Positions 31,937 to 41,298 of a DNA stretch of 64,000 bases are shown here, piece by piece; position 1 is the stretch's first letter, and each line of letters begins with the position of its first letter. The translations under genes were made by a program, and so were the position numbers. The notes below the pieces were generated by a model that saw nothing but the letters and a program-made list of their open reading frames with translations, searched no databases and was not told where the DNA came from. This DNA comes from Proteus penneri (GTDB lineage: Bacteria; Pseudomonadota; Gammaproteobacteria; Enterobacterales; Enterobacteriaceae): assembly GCF_003144535.1 (NCBI RefSeq), contig NZ_PHFJ01000005.1, forward strand, positions 188,001 through 252,000, in the 5' to 3' direction.

Positions 31937-33892
31937 TTATTTCTTCTCAGTTAGATCAATTTTATAAATTGCAAAACCGATTTCATCATTTCCCACAAAA
32001 GTCATTGGGTATTGAGCGAAATCTTTAATAAATGCAGCGGCTTTTTCACTTGGAGAAGTTTCAAAACGTACATCTAATACTTTATCAGTCTTAATAGGTA
32101 AGAATGACCAGTTGTTCGCGGCTTTAGTTACCACTTCACCGTTTTCTTTCGTTTGTTTTGCAATATAAGACGCTAAAATTGCACGGTTTTCATCTGGAGA
32201 AGCAAACGCAATATTCGCTTCACCTGTACCAGCAAACTTACCGCCGTATCCACGGTAGTTATTTGTTGCGATCAGGAATGTTGCTTTAGGATCGATTGGT
32301 TTGCCTTCGTAAGTGACTTCTTTGATACGATTCGCATCTTTATTAACCACTTGGCAATCAACGTCATATTTAGCTGGTTGAGTTAAGTCAACTTTATAGT
32401 TCACACCGCTAATGGTGTCGAAGTTATAAGTACGGAAACCATCCCAGTTGATCAGTTCTTGTGGTTTAGTTGAGTTAGGATCAACTTGGTTCCACATACC
32501 CGCTGAACATTCTAACCACTCAACAACATCCGCACCGGTCGCTTTAACAACCACTAATGTGTTTGGATACAGATATAAGTCTGCAGCGTTACGGAATGTT
32601 AAGTCACCTTTTTCAACTTCTACGAAGTCTGCTGGTGCATTTTTACGACCACCCGCTTTAAATGGCGCAGCTGCACCTAATACTGGTAAACCGTCTAAAT
32701 TAGGATCACCTTGAATAAAGTGTTTGGTGTAATCAACTTGTGCATCATTAACGATTTGTACAGTTGGATCGCTTTGTACTAATGCTAAGAAGCTGTACAT
32801 GTTGGCAGATGCTTTACCAATGTGTTTACCCACGAAATCACGGGTACCTTGGTGTGCTTTTTCAATGATTTGAGCTAATTCAGCATCACGTTCAACTAAT
32901 GCTTTTTTGTTTGCTTTATCAAAGATAGGACGTGCTTCACCTGTTGCTTCAGTCATCACCCATTTACCGCTGTCGTTATTGATAACCATATCAACGACAC
33001 CTAAGTGATCACCCCATTGGCCAGGCATAACAGCAGGAACACCGTTTACCGTCCCTTTAGCAACATCAACACCTTTAATGCCTTCAAATTCTTTGCTTGG
33101 GAATACGCCATGAGCGTGACCAAACATGATTGCATTGATGCCTTCAACTTCACTTAAATAATAAACAGAGTTTTCAGCCATTGCTTTGTACGGCTCTGAC
33201 GCAAAACCAGAGTGAGGAATAGCCACAATCAGGTCAGCACCCTCTTTTTTCATTTGAGGGACGAATTTTTTCGCTGTTTCTGTAATATCATTTACAACGA
33301 CCTTACCATCCAGATTGGCTTTATCCCAGATTAAGATCTGTGGTGGTACGAAGCCGATATAACCAATCTTGATAGTGTGTTCTTTACCATCACGATCTTT
33401 TACTGGTGTATCAACAATGATATAAGGTGTGAAATAGTTTTTGCCTGTTTTCGCATCCATCACGTTGGCGTTGATGTAAGGGAATTTAGCACCAGCAATG
33501 GCTTTTTTCAGGTAATCTAAACCATAGTTAAATTCATGGTTACCAAAGTTACCGACTGTGTAGCCCATAGTGTTCATCAGCTGGTGAGCTGGATGAGATT
33601 CGCCTTTTTCTAAGCCTTTAGCTGCTTGATAGTCAGCCAGCGGGCTACCTTGGATCAAGTCGCCGTTATCAACTAGAATCGCATTGGTTGCTTCAGCTTT
33701 TGCTGCTTTAATTAAATTAGCAGTACGAACATAACCAAACTGTTCTGTTGGTTTGTCTTTGAAGTAGTCAAAGTCGATTAAGTTACTGTGAACATCAGAC
33801 GTCTCCATAATACGAAGATCGACTGTCGCAGCATTCACGTTGAATGCAACAAACATTGCTAATGTTGAAATTTTCAACACATTCTTAACCAT
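31937..33892 (-). CDS. cpdB: 2',3'-cyclic-nucleotide 2'-phosphodiesterase / 3'-nucleotidase
   Basis: 651 residues (E. coli CpdB 647). Signal peptide ([22 protein letters not shown]), metallophosphatase blocks [64 protein letters not shown] and the C-terminal nucleotide-binding domain ([34 protein letters not shown]). Periplasmic; opens 2',3'-cyclic nucleotides to 3'-nucleotides and removes the 3'-phosphate. It lies 86 bp after the porin gene, with a hairpin between. Confidence 0.96.
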   Translation of the reverse strand: MVKNVLKISTLAMFVAFNVNAATVDLRIMETSDVHSNLIDFDYFKDKPTEQFGYVRTANLIKAAKAEATNAILVDNGDLIQGSPLADYQAAKGLEKGESHPAHQLMNTMGYTVGNFGNHEFNYGLDYLKKAIAGAKFPYINANVMDAKTGKNYFTPYIIVDTPVKDRDGKEHTIKIGYIGFVPPQILIWDKANLDGKVVVNDITETAKKFVPQMKKEGADLIVAIPHSGFASEPYKAMAENSVYYLSEVEGINAIMFGHAHGVFPSKEFEGIKGVDVAKGTVNGVPAVMPGQWGDHLGVVDMVINNDSGKWVMTEATGEARPIFDKANKKALVERDAELAQIIEKAHQGTRDFVGKHIGKASANMYSFLALVQSDPTVQIVNDAQVDYTKHFIQGDPNLDGLPVLGAAAPFKAGGRKNAPADFVEVEKGDLTFRNAADLYLYPNTLVVVKATGADVVEWLECSAGMWNQVDPNSTKPQELINWDGFRTYNFDTISGVNYKVDLTQPAKYDVDCQVVNKDANRIKEVTYEGKPIDPKATFLIATNNYRGYGGKFAGTGEANIAFASPDENRAILASYIAKQTKENGEVVTKAANNWSFLPIKTDKVLDVRFETSPSEKAAAFIKDFAQYPMTFVGNDEIGFAIYKIDLTEKK

Positions 33893-33918
33893 TACACACC
33901 CCTTATATATTGGTTAAC

Positions 33919-33940
33919 AGGAGAGCGAAATCGCTCTCCT
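33919..33940. other. Intercistronic hairpin between porin and cpdB
   Basis: AGGAGAGCGA - AA - TCGCTCTCCT, 10-bp perfect stem without a T run on the minus strand. Candidate for partial termination or for stabilising the abundant porin message. Confidence 0.6.
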
Positions 33941-33978
33941 TTGGTTACTTCTGTCAAACGGTAATGCTTTTGTCAGGA

Positions 33979-35163
33979 CTAGAAGTACAGACGCATACCC
34001 GTTTCGAAGATATATTGTTTTTTATCTTCATAAGCTGGGTTTTCGCTACGTGCATCATCATATGCCATTTCAGCGAATAAACGTAAATTGTTGTATTTAG
34101 ATACCGCAAAACGTTTATCTACACCCACAGTATAGGTTTCTTTTTTGTAGTTGAACGTGTTTGCATCACCATCACGCAGGTAGTAACCGGCATACATACC
34201 ACTTTCGATACGATCCCAATGCCATTTCACACCAACACCGTATAAATCAGCTTTCCAGTCGCCTTTAACAGAGTTCCATCTATAATCTTTTTCTGACGCA
34301 TTGCTCGCTAAAGTCAAACCTGAGTTTTTCCCACGAGATTGACCATAGTCTAAACCAATAGAGAACTCACGGCCTGGGAAGAAATATTCTGCACCAAATG
34401 CCAAGATACTATTTTCTGGTGTTTTACCTTGAACAGTACTTTTACTGCTATGGGTAGCTTCACCTTTAGCCGCAGAATAACCCGCGTCAAATTCTAAACC
34501 GAAGGTTGATTTATAAAAACCAACAATGGAGTAAGCACGGGTAATATCACCTGTAGTACGGGTATTATCATCCCCTGTTTTACCCGTTATCGTACCAGCG
34601 AGCTTAAAGCCTTCATAACGGTTAGTTTCTACAAAAATCGTTTGTGGTAAACGAGTCATAAAGTTGTTTTTACCAACCCCTTTACCATCAGCATAACCAT
34701 TACTAAAACCCACCGCGCGACCTAATACATCACTAAAATAAAATACGCCGGTGTTACCGTAGCCATAGCTTGATTTTTTCACCCAGTCGATTGGGATGTA
34801 AGTACGACCAAATTGGATTTGTCCATAATCACGATGAGAAAAACCGACGTAGCCTACACGGTTATACATTTCAAAATTAGATTTAGGGTTATCACTATTG
34901 GTTTTTTGAGTATCTGAACCCCACTCTAATTTACCAAACACTTTGATATCGTTAGTCAGTTCGTGCGAACCAAAGAAACCGATACGGCTACCATCATCAT
35001 TCATTTTCATTTCATGATTTTGGCTAGTCACTTGTGTTTTTAAACGGAACTGACCGTTTACATCAAAACGTGTACCTTTATCGTTATACACGTTTACTGC
35101 GTTTGCCGATCCAGAAAGAACCAACAACCCAACCAGTGCTGCTAGAGGCTTCAAGCTTTTCAT
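33979..35163 (-). CDS. General porin (Gram-negative OmpC/OmpF superfamily)
   Basis: 394 residues; start MKSLKPLAALVGLLVLSGSANA chosen as a proper signal peptide with GGG nine bases upstream (a frame from 35178 adds MGILI). The mature part begins VNVYNDKGTRFDVNGQFRLK and continues as alternating beta strands typical of a 16-strand trimeric porin, with the GFFGSHELTNDIKVFGKLEWG and RVGYVGFSHRDYGQIQFGR blocks and an aromatic C-terminus (YIFETGMRLYF) that BAM recognises. Outer membrane diffusion channel; being in front of cpdB it may pass nucleotides or RNA fragments (inference). Confidence 0.88.
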   Translation of the reverse strand: MKSLKPLAALVGLLVLSGSANAVNVYNDKGTRFDVNGQFRLKTQVTSQNHEMKMNDDGSRIGFFGSHELTNDIKVFGKLEWGSDTQKTNSDNPKSNFEMYNRVGYVGFSHRDYGQIQFGRTYIPIDWVKKSSYGYGNTGVFYFSDVLGRAVGFSNGYADGKGVGKNNFMTRLPQTIFVETNRYEGFKLAGTITGKTGDDNTRTTGDITRAYSIVGFYKSTFGLEFDAGYSAAKGEATHSSKSTVQGKTPENSILAFGAEYFFPGREFSIGLDYGQSRGKNSGLTLASNASEKDYRWNSVKGDWKADLYGVGVKWHWDRIESGMYAGYYLRDGDANTFNYKKETYTVGVDKRFAVSKYNNLRLFAEMAYDDARSENPAYEDKKQYIFETGMRLYF

Positions 35164-35558
35164 GATTAAAATACCCATCTATTTTCTATAGTTTTATGAT
35201 TTCCTTTTTAAGGTTAAAAATAATACCGCCGTCTATCATTAACCCTAAATTCAGTTCAAAGAGCCGCCGCCACGGATCTCAAACAAGAAAATCGCTTTTA
35301 CAACTGATCATTTTTATAACGACTATTATTACTCTACTTATTTTCTTATAGGCTTTCATTTCCTTGACACAGAGATATTCACCAATAAGACACAAAAATA
35401 ATATCCTCATTATATTTAAATAAGGGCATTGCTTTTATTTCTGTTAGGAAAAGAAATAGGTTGTTGAGTTTTCGTTGGCATGTTACTCAAAAAAAAGCCC
35501 TTCTTTCGTGATGCAGCCCACAATTACACCAATGTGCATTTTCATGGTTACATACCCA

Positions 35559-35574
35559 AGTGACAGGTATCACA
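35559..35574. promoter_or_regulatory. CRP-like site 1
   Basis: AGTGACAGGTATCACA fits TGTGA-N6-TCACA with one mismatch; about 400 bp upstream of the porin start. Confidence 0.55.
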
Positions 35575-36070
35575 ATTAAAGGTAAAGATACGTGTTTTTT
35601 GAACTTAATCAACTTTTTAAAAATAGTACTTTTGAATTTTTCTTTTATATTTCATTTCTTTATAAGACTCTTTTTTTTGCTAATAAAAAATTTATCTCCT
35701 TATTTAATATATTTAAAAGGAAGTATTAATTTTAACCACTAAATAAATAACACTAAAGATTTAAATATTGTTCTTTCTAATTAATAATTTTTTATCTTTA
35801 TATTTATTTCTTATTTAAATAAAAGCAAAATCACATTTAAATACAATTTAACTAGTGGTAACGCGTAACACTCACTCAAAAAAAGAATAATTAGCTACAA
35901 ATATTAAAAAGAGAAGCACAAGAACACCATTCAATCACAATATCTAATCAATGCATAAAGGTGACAAAGAAACACTGAAAAACATTACAAATGTTAAACT
36001 ATAACCCAAGTTAATATAAAAAGACCAATCGTGCTATTTTGACGATATTTAAAAAATAAATGTTCAATTT

Positions 36071-36086
36071 TGTGATCTAAGTCACC
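36071..36086. promoter_or_regulatory. CRP-like site 2
   Basis: TGTGATCTAAGTCACC fits TGTGA-N6-TCACA with one mismatch. Confidence 0.55.
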
Positions 36087-36127
36087 ACGTTATTTGTGAA
36101 AAATCACTCTTTATATTTTCTTTATTT

Positions 36128-36143
36128 TGTGACAATTATCACA
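36128..36143. promoter_or_regulatory. CRP site 3 (perfect)
   Basis: TGTGACAATTATCACA is a perfect match to TGTGA-N6-TCACA; centre 57 bp from site 2. Confidence 0.7.
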
Positions 36144-36242
36144 ATAGAACGTCAAGAAGATTTTTGTTTTGTAAATTAATGCAGAGATAAATCTGAAAGT
36201 GATTTCATATTGTAAACAAAAAATAGTGTAAAGATAAAATTA

Positions 36243-36258
36243 CGTGATTAATATCACA
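36243..36258. promoter_or_regulatory. CRP-like site 4
   Basis: CGTGATTAATATCACA fits TGTGA-N6-TCACA with one mismatch; 233 bp upstream of rdgC. Confidence 0.55.
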
Positions 36259-36322
36259 TAAAAAATTATGCTAAAAATTACGTTATTCCATTATTAATAC
36301 TCTTAGTTAATTTAACTTAAAT

Positions 36323-36341
36323 AAGAATAAAAATCATTATC
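36323..36341. promoter_or_regulatory. Fur-like box upstream of rdgC
   Basis: AAGAATAAAAATCATTATC agrees with the 19-bp Fur consensus at 15 positions. AT-rich background makes chance matches easy and rdgC is not a known Fur target. Confidence 0.3.
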
Positions 36342-36490
36342 ATTGAGTAATTTTACTGATTATTCGTTTCAGCTTTTCTCTTTTTTATTAAATAACATTA
36401 TGGATATTTTCTTTTAAGGGATATTACCTTTTAGATACCCTCAACATTCAGTATCATAATGCGGTAAATAATGATTAAGGGGAATGTCAA

Positions 36491-37399
36491 ATGCTGTGGT
36501 TTAAAAATATTTTGGTCTATCGCTTAAATAAAGAGATAGCACTGTCAATGGATGAGTTAGAACAACAGCTTGCTTCATTGGCATTCACACCTTGCAGTAG
36601 CCAAGATATGACCAGAACAGGTTGGGTTTCACCGATGGGCGATCGTGGTGAAGCGCTTATCCATGTTGCAGGCAAACAAGTCATGATGTGTGCACGGAAA
36701 GAAGACAAAATCTTACCTGCGACAGTCATTAAACAAGCACTGCAAGACAAAGTTGAAAAACTTGAAGGTGAACAAGGTCGTAAACTGAAAAAAACAGAGA
36801 AAGCCACCTTAAAAGATGAAGTGATACATACCCTACTTCCTCGTGCATTTAGTAAATTCTCACAAACATTTATTTGGCTAGATTTAGAAAAACAACTCGT
36901 TATTGTTGATTCAGGCAGTGCAAAACGTGCTGAAGATAACTTAGCCTTGCTACGTAAAACATTAGGTTCATTACCCGTAGTACCACTGAATTTTAATGAA
37001 TCTGTTGAATTAAAAATGACAGAGTGGGTACGCTCTGGAGAACTTCCAGCCGGTTTTACCTTGATGGATGAAGCGGAGCTAAAAGCAGTGCTAGAAGAAG
37101 GCGGTGTTATTCGTTGTAAAAAACAAGAACTAGTTTCTGACGAAATTGCGACACATATTGAAGCAGGAAAATTTGTCACCAAACTTTCTGTCGATTGGGA
37201 AGATCGCCTTCAATTTATGCTATGTGATGATGGCTCTATCAAACGTATTAAATTCAGTGAGACTTTACGTGAGCAAAATGATGATATTGATAAAGCCGAT
37301 TTCGCCCAACGTTTTGATGCTGATTTTGTTTTAATGACGGGTGAATTAAGTGCACTGATTGAACGAGTCATTGAAGTGCTAGGTGGCGAAGCCGAATAA
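36491..37399 (+). CDS. rdgC: Recombination-associated protein RdgC
   Basis: 302 residues (E. coli 303), co-linear throughout: [93 protein letters not shown] and [17 protein letters not shown]. Forms a ring-shaped dimer on double-stranded DNA and limits RecA activity. AAGGGGAAT precedes the start. Marks the end of the block syntenic with E. coli near 9 minutes. Terminator follows. Confidence 0.97.
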   Translation: MLWFKNILVYRLNKEIALSMDELEQQLASLAFTPCSSQDMTRTGWVSPMGDRGEALIHVAGKQVMMCARKEDKILPATVIKQALQDKVEKLEGEQGRKLKKTEKATLKDEVIHTLLPRAFSKFSQTFIWLDLEKQLVIVDSGSAKRAEDNLALLRKTLGSLPVVPLNFNESVELKMTEWVRSGELPAGFTLMDEAELKAVLEEGGVIRCKKQELVSDEIATHIEAGKFVTKLSVDWEDRLQFMLCDDGSIKRIKFSETLREQNDDIDKADFAQRFDADFVLMTGELSALIERVIEVLGGEAE

Positions 37400-37414
37400 T
37401 AACCTTTTCTCAAG

Positions 37415-37454
37415 AAAACAGCCTATCATTCACGATGTATAGGCTGTTTTTTTA
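37415..37454 (+). terminator. Terminator after rdgC
   Basis: AAAACAGCCTAT / ATAGGCTGTTTT with a 12-base loop followed by more Ts. Confidence 0.85.
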
Positions 37455-37471
37455 TCTAATAAAAATATAAT

Positions 37472-37714
37472 TTATTTTTGAATTAAATAACGAATAGTTG
37501 GACCATCTTGTTGAATATCTAACACGGTATAACCATAGTTTTTCGCATCAAGTGGAATATTATTGATTGATTGAGGGCAATCACTCACCACTTCTAATAT
37601 TTCGCCTTTTTTCAGTGATGGCATGGCTTCGAGTGTTGCCACCGCAGGATAAGGACAAGGTTCACCGACCATATCTAGACGATAATCAGGAATAATAGTG
37701 TCTTTCTGGCTCAT
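37472..37714 (-). CDS. yedF: TusA-family sulfur carrier-like protein YedF
   Basis: 80 residues, nearly identical in pattern to E. coli YedF. Contains the CPxP motif as GEPCPYPAVATLEAM, whose cysteine carries sulfur (or perhaps selenium) in this family. Start overlaps the end of the yedE C-terminal half by four bases (ATGA). YedE and YedF are commonly linked with selenium or sulfur metabolism; the exact task is unproven. Confidence 0.93.
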   Translation of the reverse strand: MSQKDTIIPDYRLDMVGEPCPYPAVATLEAMPSLKKGEILEVVSDCPQSINNIPLDAKNYGYTVLDIQQDGPTIRYLIQK

Positions 37715-38169
37715 GCAATTTCCTTATTAATCTGCGTTGAAATAGATTGTGCTTGTTGGGCTTTTTTACGGAAAAAGTGTTTTTCCCACCAAAGTAATAA
37801 TGCAAATGACACACCAAGCATCAGATACGTCACACCTAATCCCCCCACAGGGCCAAAGGTATCAAGTAAATTAATTTTGTCATAATCCGTTGCGATCACT
37901 GAGGCAAAATCATCCCAATAATAAGCCAGTAATGTTGAACCGATTACGTTACCTAATCCAACCCACCAAAAGTGAATTTGACCTTCAACGGCACGATACA
38001 TCCATCCTGTTTCACACCCACCAGCAAGTACAATACCGAAACCAAAGAGTAAGCCACCAATGACAGCATTCGGCCCTGCCCACATAATTTTCGGTGATGC
38101 ACCTAATTGCACATAACTGAAGATCCCAATGGCACTGACTGCCATACCGATGATAATCGCTTTTGCCAT
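37711..38169 (-). CDS. yedE: C-terminal half of split YedE (YeeE/YedE transporter)
   Basis: 152 residues, matching the second half of E. coli YedE (about 401 residues in one chain): MAKAIIIGMAVSAIGIFSYVQLG, GPNAVIGGLLFGFGIVLAGGCETGWMYRAVEGQ with the conserved Gly-Gly-Cys, then more membrane segments. The reading frame is continuous with the N-terminal half except for one TAA at 38223-38221. Codons between that stop and this ATG still read ICFTSAFRDLWITGRTH as in the intact protein. It may be made by reinitiation at the ATG 51 bases past the stop, or not at all. Confidence 0.8.
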   Translation of the reverse strand: MAKAIIIGMAVSAIGIFSYVQLGASPKIMWAGPNAVIGGLLFGFGIVLAGGCETGWMYRAVEGQIHFWWVGLGNVIGSTLLAYYWDDFASVIATDYDKINLLDTFGPVGGLGVTYLMLGVSFALLLWWEKHFFRKKAQQAQSISTQINKEIA

Positions 38170-38220
38170 ATGGGTTCTGCCTGTTATCCATAAGTCACGG
38201 AAAGCAGAAGTAAAACAGAT

Positions 38221-38937
38221 TTACGCACGTTCAATTAAAATACCAAAACCAATACCGCCTAGCATCGCGAAACCTAGTTTTGGTGAATCAAAGAGAATAA
38301 TTAAAGACCACGCAATCATGGCAAAAAAGATAACCATTCCCAATCTAAAACGACGTTTCGCACGTTGTTTATCTTGAGTAATGGGTGAAGCTTGGCTGAC
38401 TTTTTGCAGTTTTACTGGAATACGGAACAGAGGCATCAATGATAACTTGGCGCCAAAGTAAGAACCAACTGCCGTTGCAACCGCAAAAAACCAAGCATGT
38501 AAAGAGAACTGTGGAATACCCGTAAAGAAAGCGGCAAGGTTACAGCCCATTGCTAGACGAGCACCAAAACCAGCGATGATCCCACCTAGAACTGCTTGAA
38601 GAATACGAATTTTATGTTGAGGATGGCGAAGTTTGACATTGTTGGCCCAAAGAGCTGCCATAATACAACCGCCAAACATCCCGATAACCATCACACCATC
38701 AATACGCGTTAATGGCGTACCTTCAAGACCAATGATTTTAAAATACCCCCATTCTTCAGGATGAGCACCAAACCATTGCATTACGTGACCGCCCCAACGA
38801 GTAAATTCGCCCGTGACAGCCCAAAAAGTGCCGGTTAAACCAAAATAGTAAGTTGATAAGATACCTGCCGCGATCACTGCTGGAAGGGGCTTCCAAAAAC
38901 GGATCAGGTACTGGGATTTAAATTCTGACCAAGACAT
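38221..38937 (-). CDS. yedE: N-terminal half of split YedE (YeeE/YedE transporter)
   Basis: 238 residues ending in IERA-stop exactly where E. coli YedE continues IERAQICFTSAF; a single change of a glutamine codon to TAA would explain the split. Membrane segments and the conserved LGGIIAGFGARLAMGCNLAAFFTGIPQFSLHAW block, with the functional Cys, are intact. Two-gene YeeE/YedE systems with separate halves are known, so function as two chains is possible. A 17-codon leader ORF ends eight bases before its ATG. Alternative: recent pseudogene or sequencing error. Confidence 0.85.
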   Translation of the reverse strand: MSWSEFKSQYLIRFWKPLPAVIAAGILSTYYFGLTGTFWAVTGEFTRWGGHVMQWFGAHPEEWGYFKIIGLEGTPLTRIDGVMVIGMFGGCIMAALWANNVKLRHPQHKIRILQAVLGGIIAGFGARLAMGCNLAAFFTGIPQFSLHAWFFAVATAVGSYFGAKLSLMPLFRIPVKLQKVSQASPITQDKQRAKRRFRLGMVIFFAMIAWSLIILFDSPKLGFAMLGGIGFGILIERA

Positions 38938-38945
38938 GTTTTTTC

Positions 38946-38999
38946 CTAGAACTTACCTCTACGAGAGACCCTCTCCACGCAGTAGGATTGGCTGCACAT
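38946..38999 (-). CDS. Putative leader peptide upstream of yedE
   Basis: 17 codons, MCSQSYCVERVSRRGKF, with CGGAG four bases before the ATG. The stop TAG overlaps the yedE ribosome-binding region (TAGGAAAAAACATG), giving tight coupling. Two cysteine codons (2 and 7). The surrounding RNA contains CTAC...GTAG and GAGA-GGG-TCTC stems and is much more GC-rich than nearby non-coding DNA. A role in attenuation or translational control is inference. Confidence 0.4.
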   Translation of the reverse strand: MCSQSYCVERVSRRGKF

Positions 39000-39145
39000 G
39001 TTACTCCGATAATTTTTTTATCAAAGAGTCAATATTCAGATAAATGAGAGAAATTTGCGTTATAACAAATTTTTTGTAACAGATAGGGGACTTATCCCAC
39101 TTATAAATCGTCTGATCATTCAATCTATAAGCGGGAAAGAAGTGA

Positions 39146-40165
39146 TTAGCAAATACGAGGTAATGGTTCGTTATAAGGTAAGTCAAGGATCCGGCTAGTC
39201 CCGAAAATTCCTGTTAATCGAATATAATTATCCTCGGTAACTTCACCGATAGTACAAGCGTCTTTACCTAAAGTATGTTGATGTAATGCTTCAAGTACTT
39301 GGGCTTCAGCTTCTGGGGATACCACTAAAACAATTTTTCCTTCGTTAGCAAAATTCAGTGCTTCAAGCCCTAATAATTCACAAACGCCACGAACAGATTG
39401 TTTCATTGGTAATTTATTTTCATGCACATTCATGCCACAACCACTGGCTTGAGCAAACTCATGTAAAATTGCAGTCACTCCGCCTCGTGTTGCATCACGT
39501 AATGCGCGAATACCTTTAATTTGACGTAGCGGCGCAATCATTGGCTCAAGAACAGCACAATCACTTTGTAGATCCGCTTCTAATCCTAAGTTTTCACGAA
39601 GATTCAGAATTGTTGCCCCGTGATCACCAATCGTACCGCTCACTAAGATCTTATCACCAGCTTTGATATTACTTGCAGCCCAATTAATTGTGGTTGGAAT
39701 AACCCCAATACCCGCAGTATTAATAAAGATCTTATCTGCAGCACCACGAGGAACCACTTTTGTATCTCCGGTAACAATTTGTATTCCTGCTTGCGTTGCT
39801 GCTTTCGCCATCGCCATAACAAGGGTTTCGAGGGTTTCAAATGGAAGCCCTTCTTCAAGAATAAAACCACATGAAAGGTAACGAGGAACCGCACCACCAA
39901 CAGAAAGATCGTTAGCCGTACCACAAACAGATAATTTACCAATATTTCCACCAGGGAAAATAATGGGATCAATGACATAGCTGTCTGTACTAAATGCAAG
40001 ACAATCGCCAAGCGTAGTTAACTCATTTAACGCGATCCGTGCTTGATCTTCTTTTTCATTTAATAATGGATTATCGAACGCTTTTAAAAACAGGCCTTCG
40101 ATCAGTTGTTGCATACCTTGCCCACCATTTCCTTGGGCTAAAGTGATTTCATCAGGTTGTTTCAT
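39146..40165 (-). CDS. hypE: Hydrogenase maturation factor HypE
   Basis: 339 residues, AIR-synthase-like fold. Dehydrates the S-carbamoylated C-terminal cysteine to thiocyanate, supplying CN ligands for the NiFe site; that cysteine is present in the terminal PLPRIC. Other blocks: FSTDSYVIDPIIFPGGNIGKL, CGTANDLSVGGAVPRYLSCGFILEEGL, GDTKVVPRG, DATRGGVTAILHEFA. Last gene of the hyb-hyp operon, overlapping hypD by four bases. The sequence is HypE, not SelD, despite the shared fold. Confidence 0.97.
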   Translation of the reverse strand: MKQPDEITLAQGNGGQGMQQLIEGLFLKAFDNPLLNEKEDQARIALNELTTLGDCLAFSTDSYVIDPIIFPGGNIGKLSVCGTANDLSVGGAVPRYLSCGFILEEGLPFETLETLVMAMAKAATQAGIQIVTGDTKVVPRGAADKIFINTAGIGVIPTTINWAASNIKAGDKILVSGTIGDHGATILNLRENLGLEADLQSDCAVLEPMIAPLRQIKGIRALRDATRGGVTAILHEFAQASGCGMNVHENKLPMKQSVRGVCELLGLEALNFANEGKIVLVVSPEAEAQVLEALHQHTLGKDACTIGEVTEDNYIRLTGIFGTSRILDLPYNEPLPRIC

Positions 40166-41298
40166 ATATTACCTTCACGGCGATACTGATAATAAGCCGC
40201 ACATGCACCTTCTGATGATACCATCAAGGCACCCAACGCCGTTTCTGGTGTACAACTTTTACCAAAGAGTGGGCAATCGGAAGGTTTGCATCGTCCTGTT
40301 AACACATCGCCACAGCGAGATTGTGGATTATCTGCCACTTTCTGTGGTGCGGGTGTAAAACGTAATTCAGCATCAAACTCAGAATAAGCTGGTGTTAATT
40401 GAATACCTGACATTGGGATTTCACCCAATCCACGCCATTCACTGGTTTCTTTTAACATAAACACTTCACTAAGTGCTTTTTGAGCCAACTTATTACCTTC
40501 GTTTGGTACAATGCGACTATATTGGTTTTCAATACTTAAAACATAATCTGCATTTTCTGCTTTTGCTTTAAGCTGTTTAATAACCATCAGTATAGCTTGC
40601 AATAAGTCTAACGGTTCAAATCCTGTCACCACAAAAGGCTTTTCAAATTCATCACATAGCGGTTGATATGGTGTACAACCAATTACCATACTCACATGTC
40701 CCGGTGCAATAAAGCCATCAATGCGAACATCATCTTGCTCTAGTAGACAACGTAAAGTAGGTACGATAGTAATGTGCTGACAAAATAGAGAAAAGTTTTT
40801 AAGTCCGCGCAATTTCGCTTGTTGTAGCGTCATGGCAGTACTTGGCATTGTCGTTTCAAAACCTAAACCGAAGAAAACAACTTGTTTATCTGGGTTATCT
40901 TGTGCAATTTTGAGTGAATCGAGTGGCGAATAAACAATACGAATATCACAACCACGACGACGCGCATCAAGCATTGAGCCATTACGTCCTGGTACTCGCA
41001 TTGCATCACCAAAAGTACAAAAAATCACGTCAGGACGGGCTGCGATTTCTAAACATGCATCAATTCGCCCCATCGGTAATACACAGACAGGACAACCCGG
41101 TCCATGAACAAATTCAATTTCTTCTGGTAATAAGCGGTCTAGACCAAATTTAAAAATGGCATGAGTATGCCCACCACACACTTCCATAATTTGTAATGGA
41201 CGTGTAATTGGCTGAGGCCATTGTGAAATAGTTTCACGAATTTGGGTCAGTAAAGCTTTCGCAAGTTCAGGATCACGAAATTCATCAACGTACTGCAT
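40162..41298 (-). CDS. hypD: Hydrogenase maturation factor HypD
   Basis: About 378 residues; ATGs at 41301 and 41298, the second aligned with the E. coli start (M-x-x-VDEYR) and better spaced from GAGG. Iron-sulfur protein that with HypC/HybG assembles Fe(CN)2CO. Blocks: [86 protein letters not shown] and the C-terminal [12 protein letters not shown]. Overlaps hybG at its start. Confidence 0.97.
   Translation of the reverse strand: MQYVDEFRDPELAKALLTQIRETISQWPQPITRPLQIMEVCGGHTHAIFKFGLDRLLPEEIEFVHGPGCPVCVLPMGRIDACLEIAARPDVIFCTFGDAMRVPGRNGSMLDARRRGCDIRIVYSPLDSLKIAQDNPDKQVVFFGLGFETTMPSTAMTLQQAKLRGLKNFSLFCQHITIVPTLRCLLEQDDVRIDGFIAPGHVSMVIGCTPYQPLCDEFEKPFVVTGFEPLDLLQAILMVIKQLKAKAENADYVLSIENQYSRIVPNEGNKLAQKALSEVFMLKETSEWRGLGEIPMSGIQLTPAYSEFDAELRFTPAPQKVADNPQSRCGDVLTGRCKPSDCPLFGKSCTPETALGALMVSSEGACAAYYQYRREGNI

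Larger units (their letters stand above)
35164..36490. other. 1.3-kb non-coding region with several CRP-like palindromes
   Basis: Very AT-rich region between divergent porin and rdgC. No supportable gene on either strand. Contents: the porin leader (35164-35340) with two short GC-rich tracts, one CRP-like site near the porin (35559-35574), three more between 36071 and 36258, and a Fur-like 19-mer at 36323-36341. Far longer than either neighbour should need, so an unrecognised small RNA cannot be excluded. Confidence 0.65.

Noticed and set aside
35560-35742. 60-codon plus-strand ORF in the porin-rdgC gap
   Set aside because: Low-complexity Phe/Leu/Ile-rich translation of AT-rich DNA with no ribosome site; not a credible gene.
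36517-37182. 221-codon open frame on the minus strand
   Set aside because: It lies entirely antisense to rdgC, which is full length and conserved; Ser-rich composition is typical of an antisense shadow.
38221-38223. Stop codon in a selenium-linked gene as a possible selenocysteine site
   Set aside because: The codon is TAA, not TGA, the expected residue is glutamine, and no SECIS-like hairpin follows it.
39146-40165. Selenophosphate synthetase SelD beside yedEF
   Set aside because: The terminal PRIC cysteine and overall sequence are those of HypE, and it is coupled to hypD.
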